A DNA stretch of 64,000 nucleotides from positions 4,526,001 to 4,590,000 of the forward strand of contig NC_085110.1 in NCBI RefSeq assembly GCF_030269925.1, read 5' to 3'. The notes below the pieces were generated by a model that was not told the DNA's origin, did not search any database, and was given only the letters and a program-made list of their open reading frames with translations. How positions within the stretch are numbered: the first letter of the stretch is position 1; each line of letters starts with the position of its first letter. The position numbers were made by a program, and so were the translations under genes. The DNA comes from Bombyx mori (lineage: Eukaryota > Arthropoda > Insecta > Lepidoptera > Bombycidae). Positions 9,101 to 19,244 of this stretch are shown here, piece after piece.

Positions 9101-11263
9101 ATCCCGAAGCATGTTAGCAGAAGCTATGCACACACCACGAGACATAGGTTCAAAAAGTAATTTATAATGCACCTTAGCATCAGTACTAAAATACCATTCA
9201 TGACGATGAAAATCAATAATAACTTTGGCAGCATTAATAAAATCAATACCCAATAGAGTTTCATTATCATTAGAATCAGGGAAGATTATAAATGGAATGT
9301 TAATCACTATGTGTTCTAACCTCACTGGTAATATGGTTGTCAATACATCCATATTCCGAACATACCCATCAGCAAGTTTGACTCGCCTAGTGGAGGGAGT
9401 AAGAGGGTGACCCTTATGCAGAAGGAGAGCATACAGCGTGTGACCAGCAATACAATGCTTAGCTGCTGTATCTATAAGTGCAGTACCCTGTTTACCGAGA
9501 ACTTGAATTTTGAAAATAGGCCGTAAATGCAAATACCTATCATCACTCTCACGGTCGTACATGGACGCTACAACACTTCCCTCACATGTACAATAATTAA
9601 AATTCAAACAATTATCAATTTCCACACATTCGTTAATTTTTCCAAAATTACACTTACTGCCTTTTGTGTCACAGTCATGGTTAGTTGAAAATTTTAAATT
9701 ATTACAATTTGGTTCAATTATTTGATTATAAGGTAAAATTGAGTTCTTACATTTAGGTCTAGTTCCCTGGTTATAACAAATATTTAAATTTTTACACTTT
9801 GTCCGAACATCCTGATTATATAAAACATGAGAATCACAAAAGGTTGGCATCTCATTATTACTAGTGCAATTACAGTTAATATTCTTTGACACAGAATCAT
9901 TACAGGCATGAAAATAAGATTTTCTGGAAGTAGGGCCTCTGTTAATGGTAGCATAATTAATATTTGCATCCCGGTTACAAAAATTTTGACATTCAAAATT
10001 ACTCAGAAAATTATTTTTGTCATGCTGCTTAACATCATACATTGCATTCTGAACAGGTAAATTAGAACTAATTGTGTTAGTATTATTAACATTACACTGA
10101 ACACTATAAAACGCATTATTGTCATTTTGCACACCCTCGGAAAAGTTAGATTGACTTTGCTCACCGCGGTTGTTTAACTTACGGCACTGTTCCCGTGCAT
10201 GTCCAAACCGTTTGCAGTAGGAGCACACTGGACGCTGTTTCTTCGTGGTCACGAATTGCTCTGCAGAACCTGGCACAGCAGCGGCAGGCGTGGCAACGGT
10301 AGGCTGGGCGACAGCGACAGGCACAGCGGTGGCGGGCACGACGGCCGCGGCGGAGTTTGGAAAGCACGCGCGCGGCGCCGGGGCACTCGCACGAGCGGCG
10401 CACGGTTCAGGCCGACTCGCAGCCGGGGCCGGCTGGGCACGGATCGAACGGACACCACTAGTGGACGACACTGGTCTCGATTGAGTCTCCTCTATCGAAT
10501 CTTCTATATTCCGAGCATGGTTTAATAATGAATTGAAAGATGTGATTTCTTCACGGCGCAATCTTGTGCGTATTCTATTATGAAGCAACCCGTATATCAT
10601 ATCAAGTTGTACTTTTTCAGCAATATCATCCCGCGGTAGCTTTGCCATAAGCGCACGAATACGAGCAACAAACTTGTCTGTGTTTTCTTTATCCTGCGGG
10701 GAAGCAAATATTTCCAAATATATTCTATGTGGTGGAAGGCGGGTGCCATATGCATATATTAAATTTTCTTTGGCTTCGTTCCAAGTGGAGATGTGATGCT
10801 TTAATCCTAGCCACCACGTAGCTGCGTCAGCAGACAAAAGCATGGCTAGGCCTCGTATGATGTTAGCGTCAGATACTTGAACGCATTCTGTATAGCTTTC
10901 AATTGCATCTATAAAGGCCTCAACAGATTCACCAGGTGCACCGCTGAAAGAAGCTCTGCAACGCGCCAAGGTACCATCTACGTTCACTGGGGGCATCGGC
11001 GGAGGTGCCGGAGTCGACGATCTTTGTTCCATCACGTACGACATAATGTTCTTAAATGTTTCGGCCTGCGAACGTTGCAGCGAGGCCATCAACGCTGAAA
11101 CATCATCCAAGTTGAACGTAGAATTGTTGCTACGTGATTCGGCGTGGAGGCGATCATGGGGGCTGTCATGCTCCTCGTGATTTTCGTTGGCATTTGCATC
11201 TGCAGCAGGAATAACGTCGTCTTCGCGACGTTGCTGGCGATCTTGATTTCTAGTTAAAGGCAT
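6077..11263 (-). CDS. Gag-Pol polyprotein of Gypsy element (1728 aa)
   Basis: A single frame without a gag/pol frameshift. Residues about 100-260 resemble retrotransposon Gag. A proline/alanine-rich stretch follows (about 275-335). A CCHC knuckle lies at 347-360 (CSYCKRFGHAREQC). An Asn/Cys-rich linker spans 365-560, with four 15-residue repeats at 481-540. The protease site is LIDTA at 596-600. Reverse transcriptase covers about 770-980 with YLDD at 921-924. RNase H follows with TDAS at 1069-1072. Integrase has the H-H-C-C zinc site H1280, H1287, C1317, C1320 and catalytic D1349, D1409, E1444. A GPY-type module lies at 1588-1592. The C-terminus has no chromodomain but two RGRPP motifs (1643 and 1700). 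The ATG at 11263 is 114 bp inside the 5' LTR and is the first Met of the frame. All expected catalytic residues are present, so the copy may be active. The long plus-strand frames inside it are antisense shadows. Confidence 0.95.
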   Translation of the reverse strand: MPLTRNQDRQQRREDDVIPAADANANENHEEHDSPHDRLHAESRSNNSTFNLDDVSALMASLQRSQAETFKNIMSYVMEQRSSTPAPPPMPPVNVDGTLARCRASFSGAPGESVEAFIDAIESYTECVQVSDANIIRGLAMLLSADAATWWLGLKHHISTWNEAKENLIYAYGTRLPPHRIYLEIFASPQDKENTDKFVARIRALMAKLPRDDIAEKVQLDMIYGLLHNRIRTRLRREEITSFNSLLNHARNIEDSIEETQSRPVSSTSGVRSIRAQPAPAASRPEPCAARASAPAPRACFPNSAAAVVPATAVPVAVAQPTVATPAAAVPGSAEQFVTTKKQRPVCSYCKRFGHAREQCRKLNNRGEQSQSNFSEGVQNDNNAFYSVQCNVNNTNTISSNLPVQNAMYDVKQHDKNNFLSNFECQNFCNRDANINYATINRGPTSRKSYFHACNDSVSKNINCNCTSNNEMPTFCDSHVLYNQDVRTKCKNLNICYNQGTRPKCKNSILPYNQIIEPNCNNLKFSTNHDCDTKGSKCNFGKINECVEIDNCLNFNYCTCEGSVVASMYDRESDDRYLHLRPIFKIQVLGKQGTALIDTAAKHCIAGHTLYALLLHKGHPLTPSTRRVKLADGYVRNMDVLTTILPVRLEHIVINIPFIIFPDSNDNETLLGIDFINAAKVIIDFHRHEWYFSTDAKVHYKLLFEPMSRGVCIASANMLRDDEGMHLQSAERQALSEFLIRHESIFTAGGGPTPFIEHCIDTGDHPPIAVPPYRLNPSKKETMKNEIEKMLADDIIEECESAWCSPALMIPKSNGNVRFCVDYRRLNEVTKSDTYPLPRIDDLLQSTKKNCYMTTIDLRSSYWQVMVREADRDKTAFVCPLGTYRFKRMPFGLKNAPATFQRLIDRLRSCAALKDVTVLAYLDDLLIISEGFQQHLQDLEAVFGRLSEFKLHVNREKCTFAKERVRYLGHVITPDGVSPDPEKVSAVLNMLEPSNLKHLRTFLQTCSWFRKFIPNFSKIAEPLTRLTKKNYTWSWGPEQTQAFKELKRLLTTAPVLVQANFKQPLVLRTDASNYALGAVLAQGEGKDERPIEYASRLLTAAERNYSTTEREALAVVWAVERFRPYLDGQPIIIGSDHQPLRWLLSLKSPAGRLVRWALKLQEFDIRLEYTPGKANVVADTLSRPICSNETQNNCGICSVICDLPTKSPTQLRQDQLTDPEIQKIVTELEGVDELAAKRWSERGFLMEQGVLYRLNPDSDAEAPQLVIPAHQVTDVLKELHDAPTAGHAGIDRTYQQVSCLFYFTGMRRIITDYVKACIHCQRYKAANTKPPGLLQTPVMNQRNEVLAVDLFGPLPPGKQGERWILLIEDTATRWTELFPLKEATAEACAHVLIEEYFMRFGLPRRLVSDNGVQFISAVMRQCMSILGIKQNLIPLYHPEANPAERKNRDLKTLLAQLVECDHTSWPNMLPVIRFALNNAKCRTTGMSPAYLSFGREMRSPTEVAHDLRAVLDKDNFVPQITPYLRKFVNSFSAVRERVETLQDKAKGYADRSRRPIETFNEGDMVLIKSHVLSKSANGLTSKFVPKRDGPYRIVKKVSPTTYHVAHVDKPDEVLGKYHVNDLTLYRENQSDALPRPVMPKKKRGRPPNNVKTDSRVPGHMTTRHAEPCAEAPRLSPAAGGMVGLAPVPQPSSNEMLVQERGRPPGLEGEYVANRPVRHSRGRMPARYT
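6137..6146 (-). promoter_or_regulatory. Polypurine tract
   Basis: Element strand AGAGGGGGAG, two bases before the TGTAGC start of the 3' LTR. This is the position expected for the plus-strand primer of reverse transcription. Confidence 0.85.
9644..9823 (-). repeat. Four 45-bp coding repeats in the Gag-Pol linker
   Basis: Residues 481-540 split into four 15-residue units with the pattern YNQ....KCKN.... . The units start L481, C496, P511 and S526, and the last is the most diverged. The region is poor in GC compared with the flanking gag and pol. Confidence 0.75.
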
Positions 11264-11357
11264 TCTTTACAATTAAGCACCAACAGCATACAATAGTTAG
11301 CAAATTTTTCACAAAAGCGTGCGCGCCATTTTGTTAGTCCAAGCAAGAAAAAAATTA

Positions 11358-11375
11358 GGAAACGTTGGGCAGCCA
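11358..11375 (-). promoter_or_regulatory. Primer-binding site
   Basis: Element strand TGGCTGCCCAACG begins two bases after the 5' LTR. The TGG start pairs with the CCA end of a tRNA. Which tRNA it is cannot be stated from memory. Confidence 0.7.
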
Positions 11376-11377
11376 GA

Positions 11378-11641
11378 TATAGTGAGGGGTAGATCTCAGG
11401 GGTATTTAAAACTATGGGTTAGTCACCAATATCGAATTTCGAATTTTAATCTTCCTTTATCACAAACAATTTTCAATTTTAAACAATAATTACATTTAGA
11501 CGCGGGCGCACGCTATTCCCACTCAAAACGGAAGCGCCCGGAACATAGATTATACACTGTTACAAGATTGACATAGATACTAACTATGTATAGCGAGCGG
11601 GCATACGGCCGCGAGAGTGACGTACCGGTCGGTTTGCTACA
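11378..11641 (-). repeat. 5' LTR of the Gypsy element
   Basis: Same 264 bp as the 3' LTR with no difference seen. Element transcription would start here and run toward lower coordinates. Confidence 0.93.
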
Positions 11642-11645
11642 ACTG

Positions 11646-13044
11646 TAATTTTTCACATGCTTGCGTTTTTCGTTGCAAAAACTTTAATTTGATAATTATA
11701 AAGTCTCTAATATAATAGTTACAATAAAAACACACGTTTTAAATACAATATTAACTTATTTATTTTGTTTACTTTGAATAAACTGATACTTAAGTGATTT
11801 GATATTTAAGTAAAATAGTTGCGTAGATAGTAAGGTGAGCTAAGAAAAAAAATCATTATTTTCATGGTCGATGTGATTCGAATTTTGCTAATGTCTCGAA
11901 TTCTAGAAGCTGTATCGAAGTCAGAACGACACTAAAAGCAATTACCAAAAGAAAGACCGTATCTTAATGATTTGCCGCCCATAAAGCATTAAGGGCCCAC
12001 AGATAAATAATACAAATCCACCGATTATCAAACTAAATACGGAGCAATAAAAATGACTCGGAAAATACTCGCTTAATAAGCGTACGATGTTTTAAATGCG
12101 TGTTTCAATTATCGTGGTGCTTCGCACAGTGTTCGGAATGCTAATGTAACTGAATCGATCGATGCGATACTAGATCGGAATGAGTATGTAATGCAGATGG
12201 GTTAAGTGTTGTTCAGAATTTAATATGGCGACTTTTTGGCGGGAACGCAAGGAGTGAAGTTGTATGATCTGTTTTATTTTGTCTATTTAGTGTTTCTTTA
12301 TGTTTAAATGCGTAATAACGGTGGTTTATTAACTGTTTAGTATATGTGAAAGTGCACATATATGGTAAACGACCACCATTTTACTGAGATTATATTTCAT
12401 TACATATCATGTCATCTCATTTCATTTCATTTCATGCCATTTTTCATATTAATCAACTTCATTTCATTTCACTTCATATTATCATTTTCATCATTAAAAT
12501 AAGACTTGACTTAAAGGTCTTAGTTACCAGATCATAAAATGCCATAAAAAAGAATTTATTATCAAGTGTTTTTTTTCTTTTCCTAATAGCATTGCGAATG
12601 CGATTGCCAAATCATTATGCCTACAGTGAACTAGATTCTTTGTAGCCACATGTCACAGCGCTGAAGTAATCTGTCAAGAGATTCCATTTAAAAACCACAA
12701 TACCTACAGTTGATGATAAGATTCGATATAGAAACTTGAAAACATTTCTCCCTGACACTAGATGCTCTTATACGAACATATTGTATTTAATCATGTAATT
12801 TATTTGCGCTACATATGCGTGTGAGCTCGTCAACTGGACATATTAAAAAGTTACCAGAACCTAGACATTTCGAGAGCAGAATTCGAAGTCCTAGTTGAAT
12901 TGTACAACGGTTAGCCCATCCTTTTCTATTCTCCATACCAGCGTTTGAATGTTTCGCGTCAGAAATAAGCAAAATACCTATACCTATCTGTGCCAGCTTG
13001 CTGTACGCCCTATGTCCAGTCACTGTAATGCACAAAACGTGACT
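11646..13044. other. Intergenic, simple repeats only
   Basis: AT-rich. A CATTT-type pentanucleotide tract lies at about 12396-12480. The minus-strand 82-codon frame at 12787-13035 has no recognisable domain. Confidence 0.55.
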
Positions 13045-13276
13045 GTTTTTTTATAGCTTAGATGGATGGACGAGGTCACGGCCCACCTAGTGTAAAGTGG
13101 TTACTGGAGCCCATAAAACGTAAATGCGCCACCCACCCTGAGATATAAGTTGTAAGGTCTCAGTATAGTTACAACGGCTACCTCATCCTTCAAACCGAAA
13201 CGCATTACTGCTTCACGGCAGAAATAAGCAGAGCGGTGGTACCTACCCGTGCGGACTCAAAAGAGGTCCTACCACC
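13045..13276 (-). repeat. Bm1-type SINE, reverse orientation
   Basis: T-run then TAGCTTAGATGGATGG, ending at GAGGTCCTACCACCAG. The block between CCCATA and ACGTAAATGC is shortened relative to other copies. Confidence 0.82.
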
Positions 13277-13483
13277 AGACTACCCACCTTATTAATTTAA
13301 TGACTCGCGCGTCAATTTTATCACGCAAATCGTACGCTAAAAACCTTCCTTGTAATGTAAACACCTACAGTATTTGAGCTCGCGTAGATGAAGCTGAACT
13401 CATATATAGTACTGTTGAATTCATTACTAACAAGTTTTACCTAAACATATACTTCAAAAGGTACTACCGTCTACCACACTGCT

Positions 13484-13662
13484 TATTTATTTATGGGTTT
13501 CCGTTTAAAGGGTGAGGCAGATGTTGTACTGTAAAAATTGAGTCTTAGGACTCATGTCTCAAGCTGGGTGCCGGAATTTACGTTGTCGATGTCTATGAGC
13601 TCCGGTGACCACTTAACACCAGATGGACCATGAGTTTGTTAATATATATAAACAATAAAAAA
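13484..13662 (+). repeat. Bm1-type SINE, old diverged copy
   Basis: The order of blocks is kept (GGGTGAGGCAG, CTCAAGCTGGGTG, CTATGAGCTCCGGTGACCAC, AACAATAAAAAAA) but substitutions are many, so it predates the other copies. Confidence 0.6.
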
Positions 13663-13941
13663 AGGGAACGGACCAAAAGTAATTTTCATTTTCTCGTATA
13701 CTATTTTCGATACGTGATAAACTTAGATTGAAGTATTTATTTAATAAGCTGTTTCATATTATAAATCAGATCAGAGGCCTAATGACGAAATCAAAAAAAG
13801 TTTTTGCTATTTTAAATGTTTCTATTCTTTGAAATATCGATGCGTTCCAGACGGGAGTGCGGGCAGTTTATCAAGATGGCTAAATGCTCGCAATTAGCCC
13901 ATGTGAAATGTCGCGTACACATGCTAACGAGATCTCGAGCC

Positions 13942-13978
13942 GTGCCTGTGTGTGCCTGTGTGTGCCTGTGTGTGCCTC
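13942..13978. repeat. Decanucleotide tandem repeat
   Basis: About three and a half units of GTGCCTGTGT. Confidence 0.75.
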
Positions 13979-14275
13979 GGCTAAGGGACCGCAGTATTAA
14001 TAGCTCGAGGTGCCGTGGTTGCCACGCTTGTAATCGAAATGGTTCGACGTATGATTGTCATTGAAGTTGAACACATGATTTTTTTTGTTTCGAATGATAA
14101 AATTACTTAGGTTACTTTCTATATAATATTTACGGCCGAAGACCTGTTGTGTAGGTCAATAATAATGTCAAGTTTTTGCTATCTACAAACTGAATGACTG
14201 GATACCACTTTTTTTGTTACTATAATCGACAGTCCGTTGGAGGTCGCCGCTTGATCAAAATTCCCTAAATACATA

Positions 14276-14492
14276 CATGGGTGGACGAGCTCACAGCCCA
14301 CCTGGTGTTAAGTGGTTACTGGAGCCCATAGGTATCTACAACGTAAATACGCCACCCACCTTGAGATATGAGTTCTAAGGTTTCAGTATAGTTACAACGG
14401 CTGCCTCACCCTTCAAACCGAAACACATTACTGCTTCACGGTTGAAATAGGCAGGGAGGTGGCACCTACCCGTACGGACTCTCCTACCACCA
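14276..14492 (-). repeat. Bm1-type SINE, reverse orientation
   Basis: Begins ATGGGTGGACGAGC without a T-run, so the poly-A tail is lost. Ends GGACTCTCCTACCACCAG with a short internal loss in the GAGGTCC block. Confidence 0.82.
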
Positions 14493-16399
14493 GTAAAAAC
14501 CTATTATATATACCTAATTAAAACTAATTTTACTGCTTAATCTCGCATTTTTTAATTTCATTGTATTGTTCCCGCCATTTTAAATACTGAATAATATTTT
14601 ATGACTACAGATAAAGACAATAAAAATACGAGATTGCATCGTAAAAGTAATTTAATTAAATACTATACTGACAAAAACATTTGACAACCCTAACACAATT
14701 TTCGACCATACACTGATTTACAGTCCTTTATATAGAGCCCTAAAATTTTCTAATTGGGCCTGCGAGAAAGACGTCCACGATATTTAGCATAATTAGCATT
14801 GCTTTATGAGAATTCTCATTCACCGTGTATGAGGAGATACCGTCACAATATTACCAGAACGTCATAATAACCATGCTAATGTTTATGATAAAATAATTTA
14901 ACGATCTATCTTGTTTGTGTGAGTTTCGGAACGGCTATGAAAATTTATAATCTGTATACGTTTCTTATGTACGGATATATTTTGATTGACTTTTAGAAAT
15001 TCAACGTCTTATTGTTAATTTAATGCTAATGTATTAAAGAAAGGTTCTAATGGTATGAAATATATTTGTATCATCACACTATATGCTATTGGTAATTATG
15101 ACAAAATAATATATTTTTTTAATTTAATTGCGTATTTGGGTCTATGATCTGACGCATAATATGTAGTAAAATTATCGAAGCCCATGAAAATCACAACATG
15201 AATTTCGTCACCCAGCTTGAGACATGAGGTCGTTGATTCTACCACGACTATTTTTAGCTTAAAACCAGCCCATTTGACTGATTCGCGTCAGAGATCGGCA
15301 AGACAACGCTACCGTTTCTTTAAACAAATAAAAACAAAAGAATGTCGTTACTTCGCTCTTACTGTTGTGATTATCTGACATCCCTGGCACACCCTAATCT
15401 GTGTTACCGGGTAACGATGCCTTCTCGGACTAATCTGTAATGATAGAAAATTACAACTGCTGCGAGCATGTTGCCACAGTCTTAATGTCAAAGTTTCGAT
15501 ACACAGAGTTTAATATCAATTCCAGACTGTTCTTTAAAAAATAAACTTTTGAACACCGATGAAGCAATTAAATTGACACTGAACAAATACAAGCATATCT
15601 GTGATTGATGCGAAAAGATGTGCAGGCTTATACGTCTCAATGTTCTACTGCATGTCAATCGCATACATTTGTAAATAGACTTGTCAATTAAATGGTATTT
15701 CTGATTTTTAATCAACAAAATATATTACAGTCCAGCCTCATTGAGGTGATCCATCGGAGTCAAAGATAAAGTGTACAGAAGAGAAAATTTTAGCACGGAG
15801 CTAGGCGTTAGATATGGAACGTCTGTTTGTTGTGTCATCGCGTGGAACAGCTTACTGTAAAATTATTTTTGTGTTTAGACTAGCCTAAAGCGATTTCCTC
15901 TCCTTCCTTAGTTTTCCACTGCTTAAGCCAGTATACAATTCTGCAGCTTAGCGGAACGAAATGTATAGGTTTAAATTATAGGTTAGACACACATCCAATA
16001 CTAATCGTACCGGCTGTAAACTAAACATCAAATTTCTCTTAATATCTATTTGCCCAATTATATTCGTATTTTTATTGACATTTAAAATATCCATTTCAAA
16101 ATTCCAAAATTTCAAATTAGAATCGGTTCTATAGTATTGTAATTACCAATGCGGCTACTCTTAGAATTCAATGTACATAATAATATATGATTTTTTTATT
16201 TAAAAACGAGTCAGCAGGAGTAAGGTTTAGTGTTCCCTTTGCTAGTCGTAGAAATAATCAAAGCTACTTGATACGGCTTAGTCCCGCGTTTTTTAACTGT
16301 CTGTTATATTATTTACAATAATACAATACAATTAGTCCGACGGTTAACGCAATATTCAAATGTCGAAGGGTAACAACACCTTAGTCGGCCATTCTCCCG
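14493..16399. other. Intergenic, no gene seen
   Basis: AT-rich. A faint degenerate SINE trace may lie near 15180-15310. A 76-codon minus-strand frame (15488-15718) has no recognisable motif. Confidence 0.5.
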
Positions 16400-16640
16400 G
16401 ATCCAATTTCGCTGCTTTTTGGCTCTTCAAGTACCGGTCGCCCTCCTCCAGAGTTCAACTAGTCCATAGACATAATTCACAGAGTTTCTCGGTGGATATT
16501 TTCGCTGGATTTATCGAAGCATTGCTCTTGCTGGGGCCAATGTTAGCAGACTCTCTCAACTTGAGCCCCTGAGATCATCTACTAGTCTGTGTGTAGCTGG
16601 AATAGCCCCTTAACCAACTAGCTATTAGGTAAGAAGAAAA
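16400..16640 (+). repeat. Family C repeat, old copy
   Basis: Contains diverged versions of the GAGTTTCTCGGTGG, GAAGCATTGCTCTTGCT and GTAGCTGGAATAGCCCCTTA blocks and ends TTAGGTAAGAAGAAAAA. The open frame over it is incidental. Confidence 0.6.
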
Positions 16641-16854
16641 ATCAGTTTTGTAAAGCGTCGTTTTATAAAAAAAATTACACTGCACTTACAGATCATTGTA
16701 TAAAATTGCCCGAAGATGGATGCGGTGCAGTCGCGGAGTTTCTAAATCTGAGGTCGTAATGTCTTATATAGGGTGCTCGGTATTGTACCCTTGATGAATA
16801 TATGAACTACATACAATAAAAGCAGGGTGTATTGCAACCAGTCCATAAAGGTAT

Positions 16855-17083
16855 TTATTTTTGCTTAGATGGGTGGACTAGCTCACAGCCCGCCTAGTGT
16901 CAAATCGTTACTGGAGTCCATAGACATCTACAACGTAAATGCCGCCCCCACCTTGAGATATGAGTTCTAAAGTCTCAGTATAGTTACAACGGCTGCCCCA
17001 CCCTTCAAACCGAAACGCATTACTGCTTCACGGCAGAAATAGGCAGGTGGTACCTACCCATGCGGACTCATAAAAGGTCCTAC
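16855..17083 (-). repeat. Bm1-type SINE, reverse orientation
   Basis: TTGCTTAGATGGGTGGACTA at the start and CTCATAAAAGGTCCTAC at the end. Confidence 0.84.
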
Positions 17084-18274
17084 ATTTAAAAAAGTAGCGA
17101 AGGTAACGAAGATTATGTCAATAGCTAGAGATGAGGCAATATTCATATTGCACCATAAAACCTCAGATTTATTGTAACAGCAAATATCCCACGCATCCAA
17201 CCGGAACATGCTATTACATCCCAGCAGAAATAAGAATAATATAATCTATGTTCTCATCGTGAATAAAATTACGGTGTTGCCACAACCTATAAACGTACTT
17301 ACACTGTGGTGTTGCTGTCAAAACAAATTATTTTATTATCATTAGCATTTACATGTTTGATACGTATAGGTTAAGGCGAAGGTTGATTCGACTTAAAATG
17401 TATTTGTTTGAAGACCATTATTAGTTTGAAAAAACGGATTTTTAGGTACAAGTACTATATACTAGAACTATATGCGAGTACTATCTACTAGTACTATATA
17501 CTAGTACTATATATTATGTATAAGGTAATTACTGTACTGTGACAATAACATGACCGTTCTGTTAGATTCCTAATCAATCACAAAACACAATACGTAAAAA
17601 CCAAGAACCGTCATCAATGACTTCTTCAAAGATAGAAATTTGTCTGTCTGTCTGTTGAAAGCTATTAGACCTTTTATGATATAATGGCTATGTATTTAGA
17701 TATTAAACACCCAAACATAAAGCAAACTTATTTTCTCGTCACACGAATCTTTGACCCAAATGGAAACAGAATGTACGAGTCCTAAGTCCAGCAGTCAGAA
17801 TTATTAACCACTTTGCCACAGGTTCATTAAAACAAAATCCTAAATTTATCATTAAATCCGGATGTACTTTTCACATTTGTTCGTTGATATTATTAATTGA
17901 GACACAACAAAAAATAAATTTAGGTATATTCTATACCTACTATTCCTACACTTAAAAATTTTCACAAAATCACTATAACTATACTAATCCAACTAAACTG
18001 TTTAAAAGGTACAGATCATAAAAATCTCCAAACGAAAACCGACTGCGCGTTATTACTTGTATATTTATTAATATAGTCATTTTGTTGTACAATGAGGCTC
18101 GCGACCACCCATGCTTTATGACCCTCCGACACTGTCATTAACATATCCCGAACACTCATTAGAGTCATCATAATGCATTCTTCTCGCTAATTAAACACGG
18201 ATTTATTCAATTTATTCAACCTTTGTTAATACGGGGTCGTACGTTAGATTTTTGAACTGTGTTTTATTAACTTA
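17084..18274. other. Intergenic with one 13-bp tandem array
   Basis: Five 13-bp units of the type TACTATATACTAG at 17453-17517. The rest is AT-rich and shows no gene. Confidence 0.6.
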
Positions 18275-18470
18275 CTAGTTAAACCCAGTCCGCTTTGCTG
18301 GACTATCTTCGATTAGACATTGTCCGATCGCTACCAAACTAAATCGTTATAACGCTAGAAATAAAAGATTTAAATATACAACTAAAGCACACACAAATAA
18401 TACGTGACACGACTATATACCTACCTATATAGTATGTATGTATATATGTATGTTATTGTTTACAAGATTA
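18275..18470 (-). mobile_element. Possible Helitron-like remnant
   Basis: The left edge reads A then CTAGTTAAACCCAGTCC. On the minus strand this is a hairpin (AGTCC...GGACT) shortly before CTAG^T, as at a Helitron 3' end. The other end is not clear. Confidence 0.3.
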
Positions 18471-18807
18471 AATTCAGAACCATTGCGTCTAATTATGTTT
18501 CTGGAATTTTCAAGGTATCTCATTCATCAAACAGATTATAAAGAGCACTCGTCTTGAGTCTAGACTCAGGCAGCGTTTTTTATACACATACCTACTTTAG
18601 GTTTTTAGTTAGGGTTGTCAGTTAGTTTTTCTAGGACGAATTTAGCTACCGAAAACTGCAAGATTCGCGTTATCCTATTTATTTGAATATTAAGCTGCTA
18701 TAGAGCATTGAATTAATCGAAACACCATGTATGTATTGTATATTGTACTAAGCTTACCCTACAGATTCATAATTGTAGAGAGAGGGACGTGGTCGTACTT
18801 CTAAAAT

Positions 18808-19244
18808 TTTTTTTATTGCTTATGTGGACGAGCTCGCAGCCCACCTGGTGTTAAGCGGTTACCGGAACCTATAGACATCTACAACGTAAATACCACCACC
18901 TACCATGAGATATAAGTTCTAAGGTCTCAGTATTATTACAACAGCTACCCCGCCCTTCAAACCGAAATGCATTACTGCTTCACGGCAGAAATAGGCAAGG
19001 TCCTGGTACCTACCCATGCGGACTCACAAGAGGTCCTACCACCAGTAATTACACAAATTATAATTTTGCGGGATTAATTCTTACTACACGATGTTGTTCC
19101 TTCACCGTGGAAGTCAATCATGAACATTTGTTGAGTACTCATTCATATTTCGTTAGAAAAATTGGTACCCGCCTGCGGGATTCAAACACCGGTGCATCGC
19201 TCAACACGAATGCCAGGACGTCTTATCCTTTAGGCCACGACGAC
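18808..19244 (-). repeat. Full-length Bm1-type SINE, reverse orientation
   Basis: Runs from the T-run to GGCCACGACGAC, so it includes the tRNA-like head at the right end with the B-box-like GATTCAAACACC. The middle segment between head and body (AATTATAATTTTGCGGG) is present as in the other full copies. Confidence 0.85.

Larger units (their letters stand above)
5871..11641 (-). mobile_element. Complete Gypsy-type LTR retrotransposon
   Basis: A 5771-bp minus-strand element. It has two 264-bp LTRs that I compared base by base and find identical, flanking 4-bp duplications ACTG (5867-5870 and 11642-11645), a primer-binding site next to the 5' LTR, a polypurine tract next to the 3' LTR, and one intact Gag-Pol frame. 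No env-like frame is present. Domain order RT, RNase H, integrase places it in the Gypsy (Metaviridae) group. Identical LTRs and an unbroken frame point to very recent insertion, so it may be absent in other strains. Its lineage within Gypsy cannot be fixed without a tree. Confidence 0.95.

Noticed and set aside
6079..11098. Many plus-strand frames of 60-108 codons
   Set aside because: They are antisense to the Gypsy Gag-Pol frame and have no features of their own.
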